Below are positions 10,208-22,938 of a stretch of 64,000 bases of DNA, piece by piece. Position numbers and translations under genes: made by a program. The DNA lies in NCBI RefSeq assembly GCF_016808095.1, contig NC_068974.1, positions 19,824,825 through 19,888,824 of the forward strand, read 5' to 3'. The DNA is from Vigna angularis (lineage: Eukaryota; Streptophyta; Magnoliopsida; Fabales; Fabaceae). The stretch's first letter is position 1. Each line of letters opens with the position of its first letter. The notes beneath the pieces are model-generated. The model saw only the letters and a program-made list of their open reading frames with translations. It did no database searches and had not been told where the DNA came from.

Positions 10208-11660
10208 ATGCAGGATACAATTCGGACTAGGAGTAAGAAAATTTCGAAACCTCTTCTTGAAGGATTGGACAAAAGTAGAAGGAGGAGGAGAGTTCGAACT
10301 TCTAGAGAATTATTTCATTCTCCGAAAACACTTCTACAATCCTCACCACAAAGATCTAACCAGAGCACTGAAGAGATGGCCGAAGAGAACAATGGTAGAT
10401 GTACACTGACGGATTACACTAATGTTGTTGGCCCTCATCACTTTAATAGCATTGCTAGGCCGATGGTCAATGTTGCAAACATGGAGGTGAAACCGGCGTT
10501 GATACAATTGGTGAAGAGCAACCAATTTAATGGGATATCTCATGAAAGTCCATATGAGCATCTAACCACATTCAATGAAATTTGCAACACTGTAAAGATC
10601 AATGGTGTGCCGGATGACGCAATAAAGCTTACTTTGTTTCCTTTCTCATTGGGAGGCAATGCAAAGCTATGGTTGAATTCTTTCCCGGAGGATAGCTTTA
10701 CTGAATGGGAAGCCGTGGTTTCAAAGTTTCTAAACAAGTACTTCCCGCAATCCAAAATCAACAAAGGGAAGCAAGAAATTTCTTCTTTTAGACAACGCAT
10801 GGAGGAGAGGCTAGGTCAAGCATGGGATAGATACAAGAGCTTGTTGAGAAAGACGCCCACTCATGGCTTTGACGAAGCAACAATAGTCATTCTTTTCCTT
10901 GGAGGTCTTGGTTCACAAACCAAATTGATGCTAGATGTCTCAACTAGAGGTACTATTAAATGCAAGACTCCAGAGGAAGCTTTTGAATTGATAGACAACA
11001 TGGCTACTAATGACAACGAGATGCATAGTGAAAGAGAAGCTCCAACTCAACAAAAGGGAGTTTTACAATTACAATCTCAAGATGCCTTGCTTGTTCAAAA
11101 TAAAATCATTACTCAACAGCTGGAAGAAGTGACAAAGAAGCTTTCTTTATTACCACAAGAGATATATAATATTTCAATGGTTCAAAAGCAGCAGAAATAG
11201 TGGCACCAACAACCTACTCCAATTGAGAAAACCATAAAGCTTGAGGAGACTTTCCAGCAATTCATGAAAATGAGCGTTTCTTATTGCAGGAATCTAGAGG
11301 CGGCATTTAACAGTATGAAGATGCACATTGGACAATTGATCAACAAGATGGAGGGTTATGAGAAGAATGCTAAAGGTAATTCGAGAGAAGAATGTAAAAC
11401 CATTGTTACAAAAAGTGGTAAAGTGTTAGAGGAAAGAAAAATAGAGAGAAAAGAGAAAGAAAATGAGAGTAGGAAAGAAACACTTGAGTGGAAAGAGAGG
11501 GTTGAGAAAGAAAAAAAAAGAGAGAAGAAGTAGATGAGAAAAAAAAAGAAAGAGAGAAAGAAGAGGTAGATGAGAGAAAAAAAGAAAGAGACTTTGAAAA
11601 ACCACTTCCTTATCCAAAGATTTATTCAAGGAAGGAAACAGAGAAATAGCTAGAGCGGTT
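10208..11660 (+). pseudogene. Athila gag (two or more breaks)
   Basis: From ATG 10208 (MQDTIRTRSKK) the frame is open to a TAG at 11198-11200. It covers a basic N-terminus and a gag core with FPFSLGGNAKLWLNSFPEDS (about 10640-10700), WEAVVSKFLNKYFP and FRQRMEERLGQAWDRYKSLL. The same frame continues after the TAG through a coiled, Lys/Glu-rich region to about 11520, where a frameshift lies in a purine run, and another TAG follows near 11647. It would encode the particle shell. GTG at 10196 also opens the frame, but the ATG beside a TGCAG acceptor-like site is the better start. Confidence 0.85.
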
Positions 11661-11667
11661 CATTGAG

Positions 11668-12549
11668 ATGTTTAAAAAACTAGAGATTACCATACCTTTC
11701 TCTGAAGCATTGCAACAGATGCCATCCTATGCAAAATTTTTGAAGGAACTCCTTACAAAGAAAATAAAATATATTGAGAAGGAGATCATTGAAGTGCAAG
11801 GTAACTGCAATGCAATCATACAAAAATTACCTCCTAAGTTTAAAGATCCAGGAAGCTTCACTATTCCATGCACCATAGAAGAATTGGAAGTTGGAAGGGC
11901 GTTGATTGATTTGGGAGCTAGGATTAATTTAATGTCGCTTTCTATGTTCAAAAGAATTGAGGGTTTGGAACTCAAACCTACTAGAATGACGCTTCAATTG
12001 GCGGACATGTCTCTTAAATATCCGTATGGAGTAGTTGAAGATATGTTGGTAAAGGTTGACAAATTTGTATTTCCAATGGATTTTGTTATAATGGAGATGG
12101 AGGAGAATGAAGATGTGCCTCTTATTCTGGGGAGACCATTTATGAAGACTGCTAGAGTTTTAATTGATGTGGAGAATGACAAGCTTAAAGTAAGAGTGCA
12201 AGATGAAGAAGTGAATTTTGATGTCTTCAAAGCCGTGACATACCCTAAAGATGATAAGGCATGTTTCCAATTTGATACACTCGATGAAGTTTGTATGGTG
12301 CAAGAAAGGATGGTACGTTATTCTTCTCCATTAGAGAGAACTCTCATTGATGCTTGTGAAGACTTGAATGAAGAGGAAGAAAAATTGATTAATGAATGTA
12401 TGACGGATTTGGAGACATTGAAGGAGATTCCAATGGAGGAGGCTAAGTTTCAGATGATTGATACAAAAGAAGATGGAGTTAAAGATGTTACCATCACATT
12501 TGAAGTATGTTTTCTTAGAAGAAGAGGGAATGAAGCCAGTTATCATTAG
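11668..12549 (+). pseudogene. Athila gag C-terminus and protease
   Basis: MFKKLEITIPFSEALQQMP is the conserved gag C-terminal segment. The aspartic protease region then runs from DPGSFTIPCTIEELEVGRAL through ALIDLGARINLMSLSMF (about 11900-11950) to VPLILGRPFMKTARVLIDV (about 12116-12170). The active-site triad position reads DLG, as is usual for the Athila lineage. The frame stays open for 294 codons, then shifts near 12500 into the RT frame. Protease would cut the polyprotein. Confidence 0.85.
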
Positions 12550-14294
12550 TAATTCTTTGCTTCCTGAAGAAGAAGAAGAAAAGTTGGTAGAAATATTGAA
12601 AGCCAACAAAGAAGCTATTGGGTGGTCAATCTCAGATCTCAAAGGTATAAGCCCAACTTATTGCATGCACAAAATCTTTATGGAGGATGACTATAGACCA
12701 AGTGCTCAATCATAGAGAAGATTAAATCCAGTGATGAAGGAGGTGGTTAGAAAAGAAGTATTAAAGCTTCTAGAAGCTGGCATCATATATCCAATCTCTG
12801 ACAATGAATGGGTGAGTCCAGTACAGGTAGTTCCAAAGAAATGTGGGATGACAGTAAATTACAATGAGAAGAATGAGCTTATTCCTACTCGAACTGTTAC
12901 TGGATGACGAATGTGTATTGATTACAGGAAGTTAAATAAAGCCACTAGGAAGGATCATTTTCCTCTTCCTTTCATGGATCAGATGCTAGAAAGATTGGCA
13001 AGTCAGGCTTTTTATTGCTTTCTGGATGGATACTCTAGATACAATCAAATTGTGGTAGATCCAAAAGACCAAGAGAAGACGACATTCACATGTCCTTTTG
13101 GTGTCTTTGCTTACAGAAAGATGTCATTTGGGTTATATAATGCTCTAGCCACGTTTCAAAGGTGTATGCAAGCAATTTTTTCTAACCTCATAGAAAAGTG
13201 TATTGAAGTTTTCATGGTTGATTTTTCGGTGTTTGGAGATTCTTTCTAAAAGTGTTTGGCTAATCTTGATGTTGTCCTCAAAAGATGTGTTCAAACGAAT
13301 CTTGTGCTTAATTGGGAGAAATGTCACTTTATGGAAATAAAAGGAATTGTGTTAGGTCACAAGATTTCTGCTAGGGGGATTGAAGTGGATAAAGCCAAAG
13401 TAGAAGTCATTGAGAAACTTCCACCACCAACAAATGTAAAGGGAATCAGAAGCTTTTTAGGACATGCTGGATTTTATAGAAGATTTATTAAAGACTTCTC
13501 GAGAATTGCCAAACCATTGAGTAATCTGCTTGTAAAGATGTACCTTTTGTGATGGATGAAGAATGTTTGAAAGCCTTTGACATCTTGAAAAGTAAATTGG
13601 TTTCGGCCCCAGTGATTCTAGCTCCAGATTGGAATCAAAACTTTGAACTAATGTGTGATGCTAGTGATTATGCAATAGGAGTCGTGCTTGGTCAGAGAAA
13701 AGAGAAGGTATTTCACACAATTTATTATGCTAGCAAAGTTTTGAATGATGCCTAGTTGAATTATGCTACTACTGAGAAGGAGTTCCTGGCCATAGTTTAT
13801 GCTTTGGAGAAATTTAGACCTTATCTCATTGGGTCTAAGGTGATTATCTACACAGATCATGCAACTATAAAGTATTTGTTGACAAAGCCATATTCTAAGC
13901 CACGTCTGATTAGATGGGTGCTTCTATTACAGAATTTGATGTGGAAATTTGTGATAAGAAAGGGAGTAAGAATTTGATTGCTGATCATTTATCTTGGTTG
14001 GTTAACATTGAGGTTACTAGCAAGGAAGCAGAAATCTGGGAATCTTTTTCAGATGAAACACTCATGTACATTCAACAAAGGCCGTGGTTTGCTTATATGG
14101 CCAATTTTAAAGCTGCAGGAGTAATTCCAGAAGATCTTAATTGGCAACAAAGAAAGAAATTTTTGCATGATGCTAAGCAATTTATCTGGGATGATCCTTA
14201 TTTGTTCAAAATTGGAGCAGATAATCTTCTGAGGCGGTGTGTGACAAATGAAAAAGCAGAAGGAATTCTTTGGCACTGTCATGACTCACCTTAT
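12458..14294 (+). pseudogene. Athila reverse transcriptase and RNase H
   Basis: RT begins about 12540 and shows WVSPVQVVPKK, RMCIDYRKLNKATRKDHFPL (12908-12967), FLDGYSRYNQI, and the catalytic region VFMVDFSVFG (about 13210-13239), where the first of the two expected Asp residues is Val. A connection segment (LGHKISARGIEVD, FLGHAGFYRRFIKDFS) leads to RNase H (MCDASDYAIGVVLGQR about 13650, [30 protein letters not shown]). Stops lie at about 12713, 12905, 13247 and 13753; frameshifts lie near 13550 and 13970. The frame is cut at 14294 by a solo LTR. It is not functional. Confidence 0.9.
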
Positions 14295-15578
14295 TGATAA
14301 CAGTTGAAAAACTGTTATTTTTATACTTAATTTTGACCTTAAAGACAACCTTTATGACTTAGAAATTAGCTTGGAATCCTGTTGTTGCTTAAGTTTTTGA
14401 AATAAGAGAGTTGGATGAGTTTTATTCTTGGTTTTCCTTGTTTTCACAGGAATTAAGATGAATTAGATGAAAGAAGTTGAAGTAGTAAGGAGATGGACTC
14501 AGGAAAGGAAGTGAAAGTGCACAAAAGAAGAGCCGCAGTCACCCCTCAGCACCACTTTTACCGCTGAGCGGCGTTCTGAAGTCCTGTAGTCACCGTTGAG
14601 GGCCAAAACTGCAACTGAGCGTCAATTCTGAAGACCCGCACTTACCGTTGAGCAAAAAAAGTGCCGCTGAGCGCCATTTATTTGGGCTTGGGCCTATTTT
14701 CTGTAATTTTTAGGAAACTATATAAGGTTTTAGTCGAATTAGGGTTAGTATCTTTGGACAGAAAGAGGCGAAATCACATTCCTTTCACCCCTTGGAGGAG
14801 GATTTATGATGCTCCAACTCTATTCTTCAACTTTTAGGGTTCTATCTTTCATTCTTTCATTATTTTTCATCTAGTTTCACCATGTCTATGGTGAACTACA
14901 CTTTCATTATTGTTGGGGAACCGATGTAATCCTTTGAAACTCTCATGTATTGAATTGGTTCTTTAATCTATATGCTTTCTTTCATTAATTGTTAGGGTTT
15001 TTCTTCTATACTCTATGCATGCTTTGTTTAACTCATTCAATTGCATGATCATTGATGTTATTTGTATGGACACATATAAGTAAATCTAGAACTGAAGAAA
15101 TTATCCCAAGAGCAATATTGTCTAGACATAGGGATAGGAGGATTGGTTGCCTTTAAGCTTTTGTGGGAATGTAATGCATGAATAATTGTTAGGGAGACAA
15201 GACATTGTAAAGTAGTGATTAGGAGTAGGCTTTCTTCACCGAGACATCGGGTTTAAGGTAAATTAGAAAGTTGCATTAACATTATTGAAGAAAGATGAAT
15301 TCTTGAATACATGAGAGTGAATATGATGAATTGGAAACCCCAACAACATAATCATTCATATTCTACATCAACTATTTTTGCATCTTTCAATTCCATTGAT
15401 CAAAACCTTGCGTTCATGTTTATTTTTCATAATTCAACAACAATGTTTTCGTTTACAAGTCTAATTTAATCAACAAATCACATAATTGTCTAGGTCGTGA
15501 GTCCTTTGGGGAACGATACTTGGTCTTACCATTTTATTATTACTTGATACGATTCGGTACACTTGTTGAGTGTTAACA
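14295..15578 (+). repeat. solo LTR of family A inside integrase
   Basis: It begins TGATAACAGTTGAAAAACTG and ends GAGTGTTAACA, flanked by the 5-bp duplication CTTAT (14290-14294 and 15579-15583). Removing it joins the two halves of the integrase zinc-binding region. It is 1284 bp and similar to the LTRs of its host element, with no internal sequence, so it is a recombined solo LTR. Confidence 0.93.
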
Positions 15579-16665
15579 CTTATGGAGAACATTTCAATGG
15601 AGAAAGAACAACATCAAAAGTTCTCCAGTCAGGATTTTATTGATCTACCTTATTTAAAGATTCTCATAACCATGCAAAAAATTGTGATAAGTGTCAAAGA
15701 ACTAGGACTATTTCAAGACGTCATGAGATGCCATTATAGGGCATTTTAGAGGTTGAAGTCTTTGATTGTTGGGGTATTGATTTTGTAGGCCCCTTTCCAC
15801 CATCCTTCAACAATGAATACATATTGGTGGCGGTGGACTATGTGAGTAAATGGGTGGAAGCATTGGCGTGTCCCAAAAATGATGCCAGCACTGTGATTAA
15901 ATTTCTAAAGAGACAGATCTTCTCACGTTTTGGGACTCCAAGAGTACTTATTAGTGATGGAGGATCTCATTTTTGTAATTATCAACTGACAAAAGTACTC
16001 AAACATTATGGTGTGAGACATAAGGTAGCTGCACCTTATCATCCGTAGAGTAATGGGCAAGCTGAGGTGTCTAACAGAGAGATAAAGAGGATCTTGGAGA
16101 AAACAGTTGCTTCATCAAGAAAGGACTGGTCACAGAAACTAGATGATGCTCTTTGGGCATATAGGACAACAATGAAGACATCTATTGGTTTATCACCTTT
16201 TCAGTTAGTCTATGGGAAAGCATGTCATTTGCCAGTGGAGATGGAGTATAAAGCTTTGTGGGCTCTGAAATTTTTGAATTTTGATCCCTATGTAACTCAG
16301 AACAAACGCAGAAGGCAGATGCTGGAACTTGAAGAGATGAGGTTGCATGCATATGAATCATCCAGGAATTACAAAGAAAAAGTAAAATTCTACATGATAG
16401 GAAGTTGATAAAAAAAGTCTTTATTACAGGGCAACAAGTGTTATTGTTCAATTCACGATTGAAGTTTTTTCCTGGAAAGTTGAAGTCAAAATGGTCAGGA
16501 CCGTTCATAGTGAAAAGTGTTCGTCCATATGGAGCAATTGAATTGGTTGATTCAGCTGCTAGTGATCCACAAAGAAGCTGGGTAATGAATGGTCAACGTC
16601 TCAAGCATTATCTGGGAGGAGAAGTGGAACGCTTGTCCACAATGATAAAGTTGGTTGATCCTTGA
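15579..16665 (+). pseudogene. Athila integrase
   Basis: The zinc-binding part (HCHD before the solo LTR; NCDKCQ-like region near 15680-15700 here) is followed by the catalytic core. In the core are [16 protein letters not shown] (about 15775-15822), [10 protein letters not shown] (about 15951-15980) and [13 protein letters not shown] (about 16049-16087), which supply the D, D and E residues. The C-terminal region has [14 protein letters not shown] and, after a frameshift near 16400, QQVLLFNSRLKFFPGKLKSKWSG. A TAG at about 16046 interrupts the core. Integrase would insert the element DNA; this copy cannot. Confidence 0.9.
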
Positions 16666-17950
16666 GCTTATTGAGTCAGGCTCGTGACGTTAAACAAGCG
16701 CTTACTGGTTGACACCCTAGTGTTCTAAACTCATCTTTTTATTCTCATTTGCTTCTGGTTTTTTTTAGAATAGGTTGTAATGTACTCAATTTGAAACTTT
16801 ATCTGCTATGATGGTTTGCTTGTGATTTATGCATGATGAGTATTGCTTGGTGATGCTTGGATATTGATTGATGTTGAGATTGTGCACTATATGCTGATAT
16901 ACAGGTGGTTGTTCACAAGCTATGTGAACAAATACATGATGTTGTGATTGTGATTATGATGCTAAGCAGGATGTGTATGTGGTATGATTGGATGAGCTTA
17001 TGTGTGAGGTTTTGAACTCTAGAGTTTTTGTGATTGAATGCTATTACATTGAAAGCATGAATGACTTTGCCCAGGTTTCTAGGATTGAATCACTTTCTTG
17101 TATGTGTCATATGATCAAGGCCATTTGTTGGTAACCCTTTATTAGCCAAATGCATGATTTTAGCCCAATAAAAGAGAGCACAATGTGTTCTACCCTTTGA
17201 ACCCTTAGCCTTGAACATGATAGAAAACCCTTTTTGAAAAGCTTTACCTTGAGTTGAGTTGAAGATATTTTGTGATATTGATAAATGTTCAAGTTTGGGA
17301 TTGTTGGGAGGTCTAAAAAGGGAATATGAAAAGCATTGAGCTAAGCATGTGAAAAGCAAAATAAAAAAGGAAAGAAAAGAAAGAAAATGAAAAGCTCAAT
17401 GCAAAGGAAAGTTGGGAAGAAAAGAATGGTTGTGTTTAAATGATGATTCTCTTAACTCAAGGATTTTGTGATTCAGAAAAACCAATTTTCTTCTTAGCCC
17501 AGCCACATTATAAGCCATAGAAAAGTCCTTGTGATGATGCCTACTTGTGGGTGTATTTGATTGTGGTTAACTGAAAGGCAAAGTTGATTCATGTGATATT
17601 GTGATAGTAGAGTGAATGAGTGACCTTTATACACTTGTGTGATTGAGTGAGACACTTTATCTAGTGAGGAATAATTCCATGACCACATGATTACATTTAT
17701 GCTTAGTTAATGCATCATTCATGAGAATAACATTTGTTGGATACTTTGTGACTATGTGAACACCACAATGAGTGCGATTGAATTAAAGCATGTGTGTATC
17801 TTGATTGAATTCTTTATGATGAGCTGATTTGAGTAATTACTTGTCTTGAAAGAAAGAGTTTTTGAATGTGGTGAACCATTGTATGGATTGGTGGAAGACT
17901 GAGTTACATTTTTTTGCTTGAGGACAAACAAAGTTTTAAGTTTGGGGTTG
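16666..17950 (+). other. 3' untranslated region of Athila-type element
   Basis: Non-coding. It opens with a conserved block (GTCAGGCTCGTGACGTTAAA, 16674-16693) followed by a decayed hairpin. It is similar to 60060-61292 of the second Athila-type element over most of its length (for example AAGCAGGATGTGTATGT in both). It ends in the polypurine tract. Confidence 0.8.
17934..17950 (+). other. polypurine tract, family A
   Basis: AGTTTTAAGTTTGGGGTTG-type sequence directly before the 3' LTR start TGATAACGG. The same sequence precedes the LTR at 61293. Confidence 0.7.
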
Positions 17951-19172
17951 TGATAACGGTTGAAAAACAACCTTTATGACTTAGAAACTAGCTTGAAATC
18001 CTTCTTTTGCTTAAGTTTTGGAAATAAGAGAGTTGGATAAGTTTTATGCTTGGTTTTCCCTGTTTTGGCAGGAATTAAGATGGATTAGATGAAAGAAGTT
18101 GAAGTAGTAAGGACCTGAACCCAGGAAAGGAAGTAAAAGTGCACAAAACAAGAGTCGCATTCACCGCTCAGCGCCACTTTTACCGCTGAGCGGCGTTCTG
18201 AAGCACCGTAGTCACCGCTAAGGGCCAAAAGTGTAGCTGAGTGTCATTCTGAAGAAACGCACTTACCGCTGAGTGCCAAAACTGCCACTGAGTGCCATTT
18301 AATTGGGCTTGGGCCTATTTTCTGTAATTCTTAATAAACTATATAAGGGTTTAGTAAACCTAGGGTTAGTATCTTTGGACAGAAAGAGTCGAAATCACAC
18401 TTTCTTCACCCCTTGGAGGCGAATTTTGGATGCGGAAGCTCCTTTCTTCAAATTCTAGGGTTTTATCTTTCATTCTTTCGTTTTTTTTCATCTAGTTTCA
18501 CCATGTTTGTGGTGAACTAAACCTCCATTGTTGTTGGGGAACCGATGTAATCCTTTGAAACTCTCATGTATTGAATTGGTTCTATATTTTATATGTTTTG
18601 TTTCATTAATTGTTAGGGTTTTTCTTCCATACTCTATGCATGCTTTGTTTATCTCATTCAATTGCATGATCATTAATGTTATCTATATGGACACATATAG
18701 GTAAATCTAGAACTGAGAAAATTCTCCCAAGAGCAATATTACCTAGGCGTAGGGATAAGAGGATTGGTTGCCTTTAAGCTTCTGTGTGAATGTAATGCAT
18801 TAATAATTGCTAGGGAGACAAGACATTGTAAACTAGTGATTAGGAGTAGGCTTTCTTCACCGAGACATCGGGTTTAAGATAAATTAGAAAGTGGCATTAA
18901 CATTAATGAAGAAAGATGAATTCTTGAATACATGAAAGTGGATAGGATAAATCGAAAACCCCAACAACATCATCATTCCATATTTACATCAATCTCTTTT
19001 GCTTCTCTTAATCCAATTGATCAAACACTTGCATTCATGTTTATTTTCCACAATTCAAACACAATGATTTTGTTTACAAGTCTAATTTAATGAATAAATC
19101 ACATAACTGTTTAGGTCGTGAGTCCTTTGGGAAACGATACTTGGTCTTACCATTTTATTATTACTTGATACG
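17951..19172 (+). repeat. 3' LTR of family A, truncated
   Basis: It starts TGATAACGGTTG with a small deletion of the terminal hairpin, then follows the 5' LTR to TTACTTGATACG. The last 27 bases of the LTR are absent and the sequence continues as the older LTR. Confidence 0.88.
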
Positions 19173-19298
19173 TTTTAAAATAATGAAACTCTTTTATAAC
19201 AAAACTATTTATAATAAAACCATTTAACATTAAAATAATCGAGTCACTATTTTTAAACTATCACCACTTCTAAAATATCATTTTTCTGGGGTTTTACA
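19166..19298 (-). repeat. right part of the split 3' LTR
   Basis: It matches 25359-25490 closely (TTTTAAAATAATGAAACTC, then AATCGAGTCACTATTTTTA). It ends TTTTACA next to the polypurine tract. Confidence 0.85.
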
Positions 19299-19312
19299 TT
19301 CTCCCCAACAAG
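19299..19312 (-). other. polypurine tract of the non-coding LTR element
   Basis: The minus strand reads CTTGTTGGGGAGAA followed by the LTR start TGTAAAACC. Confidence 0.75.
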
Positions 19313-22300
19313 AAAAAATTTTCTTCCTCGAAAATTCACTCATCAGATAGAAGGAACAACCTACTATCATCACAATCTCTATTAGCACTACTTATTTGAA
19401 AAAGATACTACTCCTAAACAACCTTACTTACATGGAAAAAAAAACCTTGCCTCTATGCTAAAATGCTCTAGTGTTCAATAGTGTAGATTGGTATAGCCAT
19501 TATTCTCAAAACAAATCTAAACCCCTACACCTCAGCTTTTAAGAACCTTTCTTTCACATAGTCAACCATATTGTGTCTGCCACACTGCCAACCCCTCATC
19601 TATTCTCCGCCACTTCTTGTAAATCTCTTCTAAAACCTCTACTAGTCTCGACTTCGATTCAGCCCTTTACTGATACTCTTTTACCTCCTCTTACTTCTTC
19701 TAAGAACCATCATACCACTGACTTGATCAATACAACTTCTGATTTAACTACCAACCGTTATGCTCTTGATCACCTTTAACCACATCCATTATGAGAACTT
19801 CACATTGCTTTACTGATCTCCACTCTTGAGTAGCATAGTTTTCAACTATACCATCTCATTACCAAAGTAAAACTCTTCTCCGTTGCAATGAAAAAACCAA
19901 AGTGAACACTCCATCTTCACTCCTTCAACTTGTCAACCTGAAACATATACATTCCTTGACCCACTAGCTTGTAATCATACTTAGATCTATATCCTCCTCG
20001 ACTTGAGATCACTAGCTTGATCAGTACCAAGCCAACTTATGATACATCTCAAACTAGGATTGTCCAAACTGTGTTTTCTCAACCATTTTGAGAAACCCAC
20101 TAATTATAGCATTTCAATCATACTAATGAAATCAATTTACAACTTCACTTCAAACCCCAATCTTCATACTCTTCAACCAACTCATACTCAATCCTTATCA
20201 AACCAAGAACTTGAATCTTCTCTTTGATCAAACCATCTGTTAACATTTCCTTACCTCTAGATTGATACTACAACTCGAAACCATAGCTTAATTCATCTCC
20301 TTCATCCCCTTACCCACTTTCTCTATTCCAAATTCATTAATATTTCCTCCCTCTAAGGTTGACACTACAGCTTGAAACCGTAGGCTAACTTTGTCTTCTC
20401 TACCTCTTACCTATTTCCTCAATGCATAAACTCACTTCTGACTTTTGAAGATCACCCAACACTCCCAACTCATTTTCATATAACAACACCAATACTGTTT
20501 TAAAGAAACTCATCCCTTACAAACCATCAACCCATGATTAAGGAAGCTCTTCATGCATACCTCTTACTGATAATAGCATGTCCACCATCATCGCTGCACT
20601 ACTTTGATCTTTATACTTCCTTACTCATCAATTTATTGAAAAAAACACTTCTTTCATGACAATTGTAACTAGAAAACGATCATCCTTAAAGAACCTTCTT
20701 CAAAACTTCTATGATACCACAAAACCCTGATAACTCTTCTTTTCCATGATAATCATTGTCATTCCATTTCCTTAACATTGTTTCTACTTCTCGATAGCGT
20801 ACATGCCCAACCCACTCCTGACTGCTAAGACTTATACTAGACTGTTCCAACTTGCCCTCTACTTCTCTTCTAAGATCCATCCAACTTGTAGTCATTCTGA
20901 TGATTACACCTAATCCAAACCATTACTCCTTAACAACTCTTCCATCTACTTCTTTTTCTCCACACATTCAACAGAAACTAATACCCTTAGTTATGCTTCA
21001 GGCCCCACTGAAAAAAAACTGAACTCCATTGTTCTAAGGTAGAAATTCTAGTACCTGCTTCAAAACCTCCATAGAAACCATTCCATAACCAAATCTTGTC
21101 TTCTCTTCTTCATTTTCTCTTGTTAAACTTTTCTTATTCTTACAACCCTTACCTTTATTTCTAACTTGATTCATGCCTAAGGTATAACCACTGACTCTTC
21201 TTCTATAAACACGAAACTTCTGTTAAAGTCCATAAACCACTCCACCCCAATCTTACAAAAGAACAACATTATCTATCATTCACTTGCATTGATTAGACAT
21301 CTCTAACTCACATAACATTCATCCTCATCCTTTGGTTAAGCCACATTAATGCATCAGCACTGTTTTCCTTCCCTTAGAACGAGGAACACCTCTGAAAGAC
21401 CAAAATCCACTAGAACAAGGTTGAAAAATGAACAAGTCTCTTATAAGATTAAGCTTCAAACTTGCTAAGAAACCACTTCATATAAAATCCAAACCTAAGC
21501 CCTTAAATCATCTCGAAATGTGTCATACATCCTAGCCATCTTCATGTAACCATCACTACAACAAGCATTACCAACTTAACTTAAAACCTTCTTGAAGAAT
21601 TTACCTCTTCAACTCTGAATCTCAGAAATATAAATCATGCCTCTAAACCTCTAAACCTCAGAATACCATAAGCCCTCAAACAAACTTTCTGACTTGATCT
21701 GAACCCACAAACTCACTATCTTGTGTCACCCAACATCCAACTACTACTTTTCTCTTGATTAAACTTAATCGGTCACTCAACACCAACACAGAACCATACC
21801 TGATGAAAACTAACTTCAAATCAACCTGTAGCTTCATATCCCTGAAGCTCCAAGCCAACCCAAACTCTCTGATCATTTAAATAATCACTTTAACAAAAAG
21901 ATATTGTAGACACTCCCTTGTTATATATTTCAAGACCTTTCCTCTCCTTCTTCATACATTGCTCTTAATTCTCTTGTCTTTCATTTTCTTACTAAATTGG
22001 CTTTCTGATGTGATTCTTCCTTCGGTGCTTGGAGTCTTCTACCTCAACCCAAAGACAAACCTCACTTTTATGCAAACTACAAATCTTGAAGCATCCTTCA
22101 ATACTTGACTCTGATGCATCCTCTTGTTAAGAATATTTAACCATCTCCTTCTAATTAGTACTTAGCTCAAAACCCTTAATACTTCAATTTTCCTCAAGGA
22201 CTTCATGTTCTCTCAACTTGGAAATTTTGTCTTCTACTAAACTTTCCTTTACTCTTGCCCTATGTCCTACACAACTGCTTCTCAACCATTTCTACTTCAT

Positions 22301-22920
22301 TACTCACCAACACTTTCCCTTCTTCTGACCTCCCATGTTACTAATACACTGAACCAAACTGATTTCTCAAACCTTGCTATCCCAATGTTTACCCAAAGCT
22401 CCTCTTATTCTAGCCTTTAAACCCAACTACTCTTCTTGTGAAACGTACGATATCTAATCTCCTACTTTATTCTTGGAAACGAAAGAAATGCTTCTTCCTC
22501 CTCACATCTTAATCCATTCTTGGAAACTCGAAAGCTCTAGTCTTTTAACTCCCTATCTTCGAGGTAAGAATTTGTCTTGAAGGCTTCTACCAATTCTAAT
22601 GAAGGTATACATATCAAGTTGTCCTTGAAACTGCATTCCTCTCCCACTATAGAGCACAATACATTACCACAAAGGCAAGAACAACACAAGAACAACTATA
22701 AAAAAACACACTAGAATCACAACCCTTTCTTTCTCCAAACCTTCAAAACTAAGAAAGAAAAATCATCACTGATATAGATTCATGAGTGTGCACCCTCATT
22801 ACTCTTATCAAGACGTTTTCTGTTCCCAAAACTTCAAGTTATATACACAACTCTACTATCTAGACTTGGAGAAAATGGTAAATCATACCATGTAGACTCA
22901 CAAATCATCCTAAGGACGAA
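19313..22920. other. non-coding interior of LARD-like element
   Basis: About 3.6 kb, strongly pyrimidine-rich on the plus strand (purine-rich in element sense). I found no gag, protease, RT or integrase motif on either strand; the longest frames are about 70 codons. A motif like CTCTAAGGTTGACACTACAG / CTCTAGATTGATACTACAA recurs near 20255 and 20352, suggesting internal duplication. Confidence 0.7.
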
Positions 22921-22934
22921 CTGCTCTAATACCA
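22921..22934 (-). other. primer binding site of LARD-like element
   Basis: The minus strand reads TGGTATTAGAGCAG four bases inside the LTR end, close to the tRNA-Met type site. Confidence 0.75.
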
Positions 22935-22938
22935 TTAA

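Larger units (their letters stand above)
8664..19172 (+). mobile_element. Athila-type Ty3/gypsy retrotransposon (family A), decayed
   Basis: The order is 5' LTR, primer site, gag, protease, RT-RNase H, integrase, long 3' untranslated region, polypurine tract and a 3' LTR missing its last 27 bp. The protein domains are Athila-like. The right end is fused to the host LTR within a shared TGATACG (19166-19172), so no target duplication survives. A solo LTR of the same family interrupts integrase. Confidence 0.9.
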
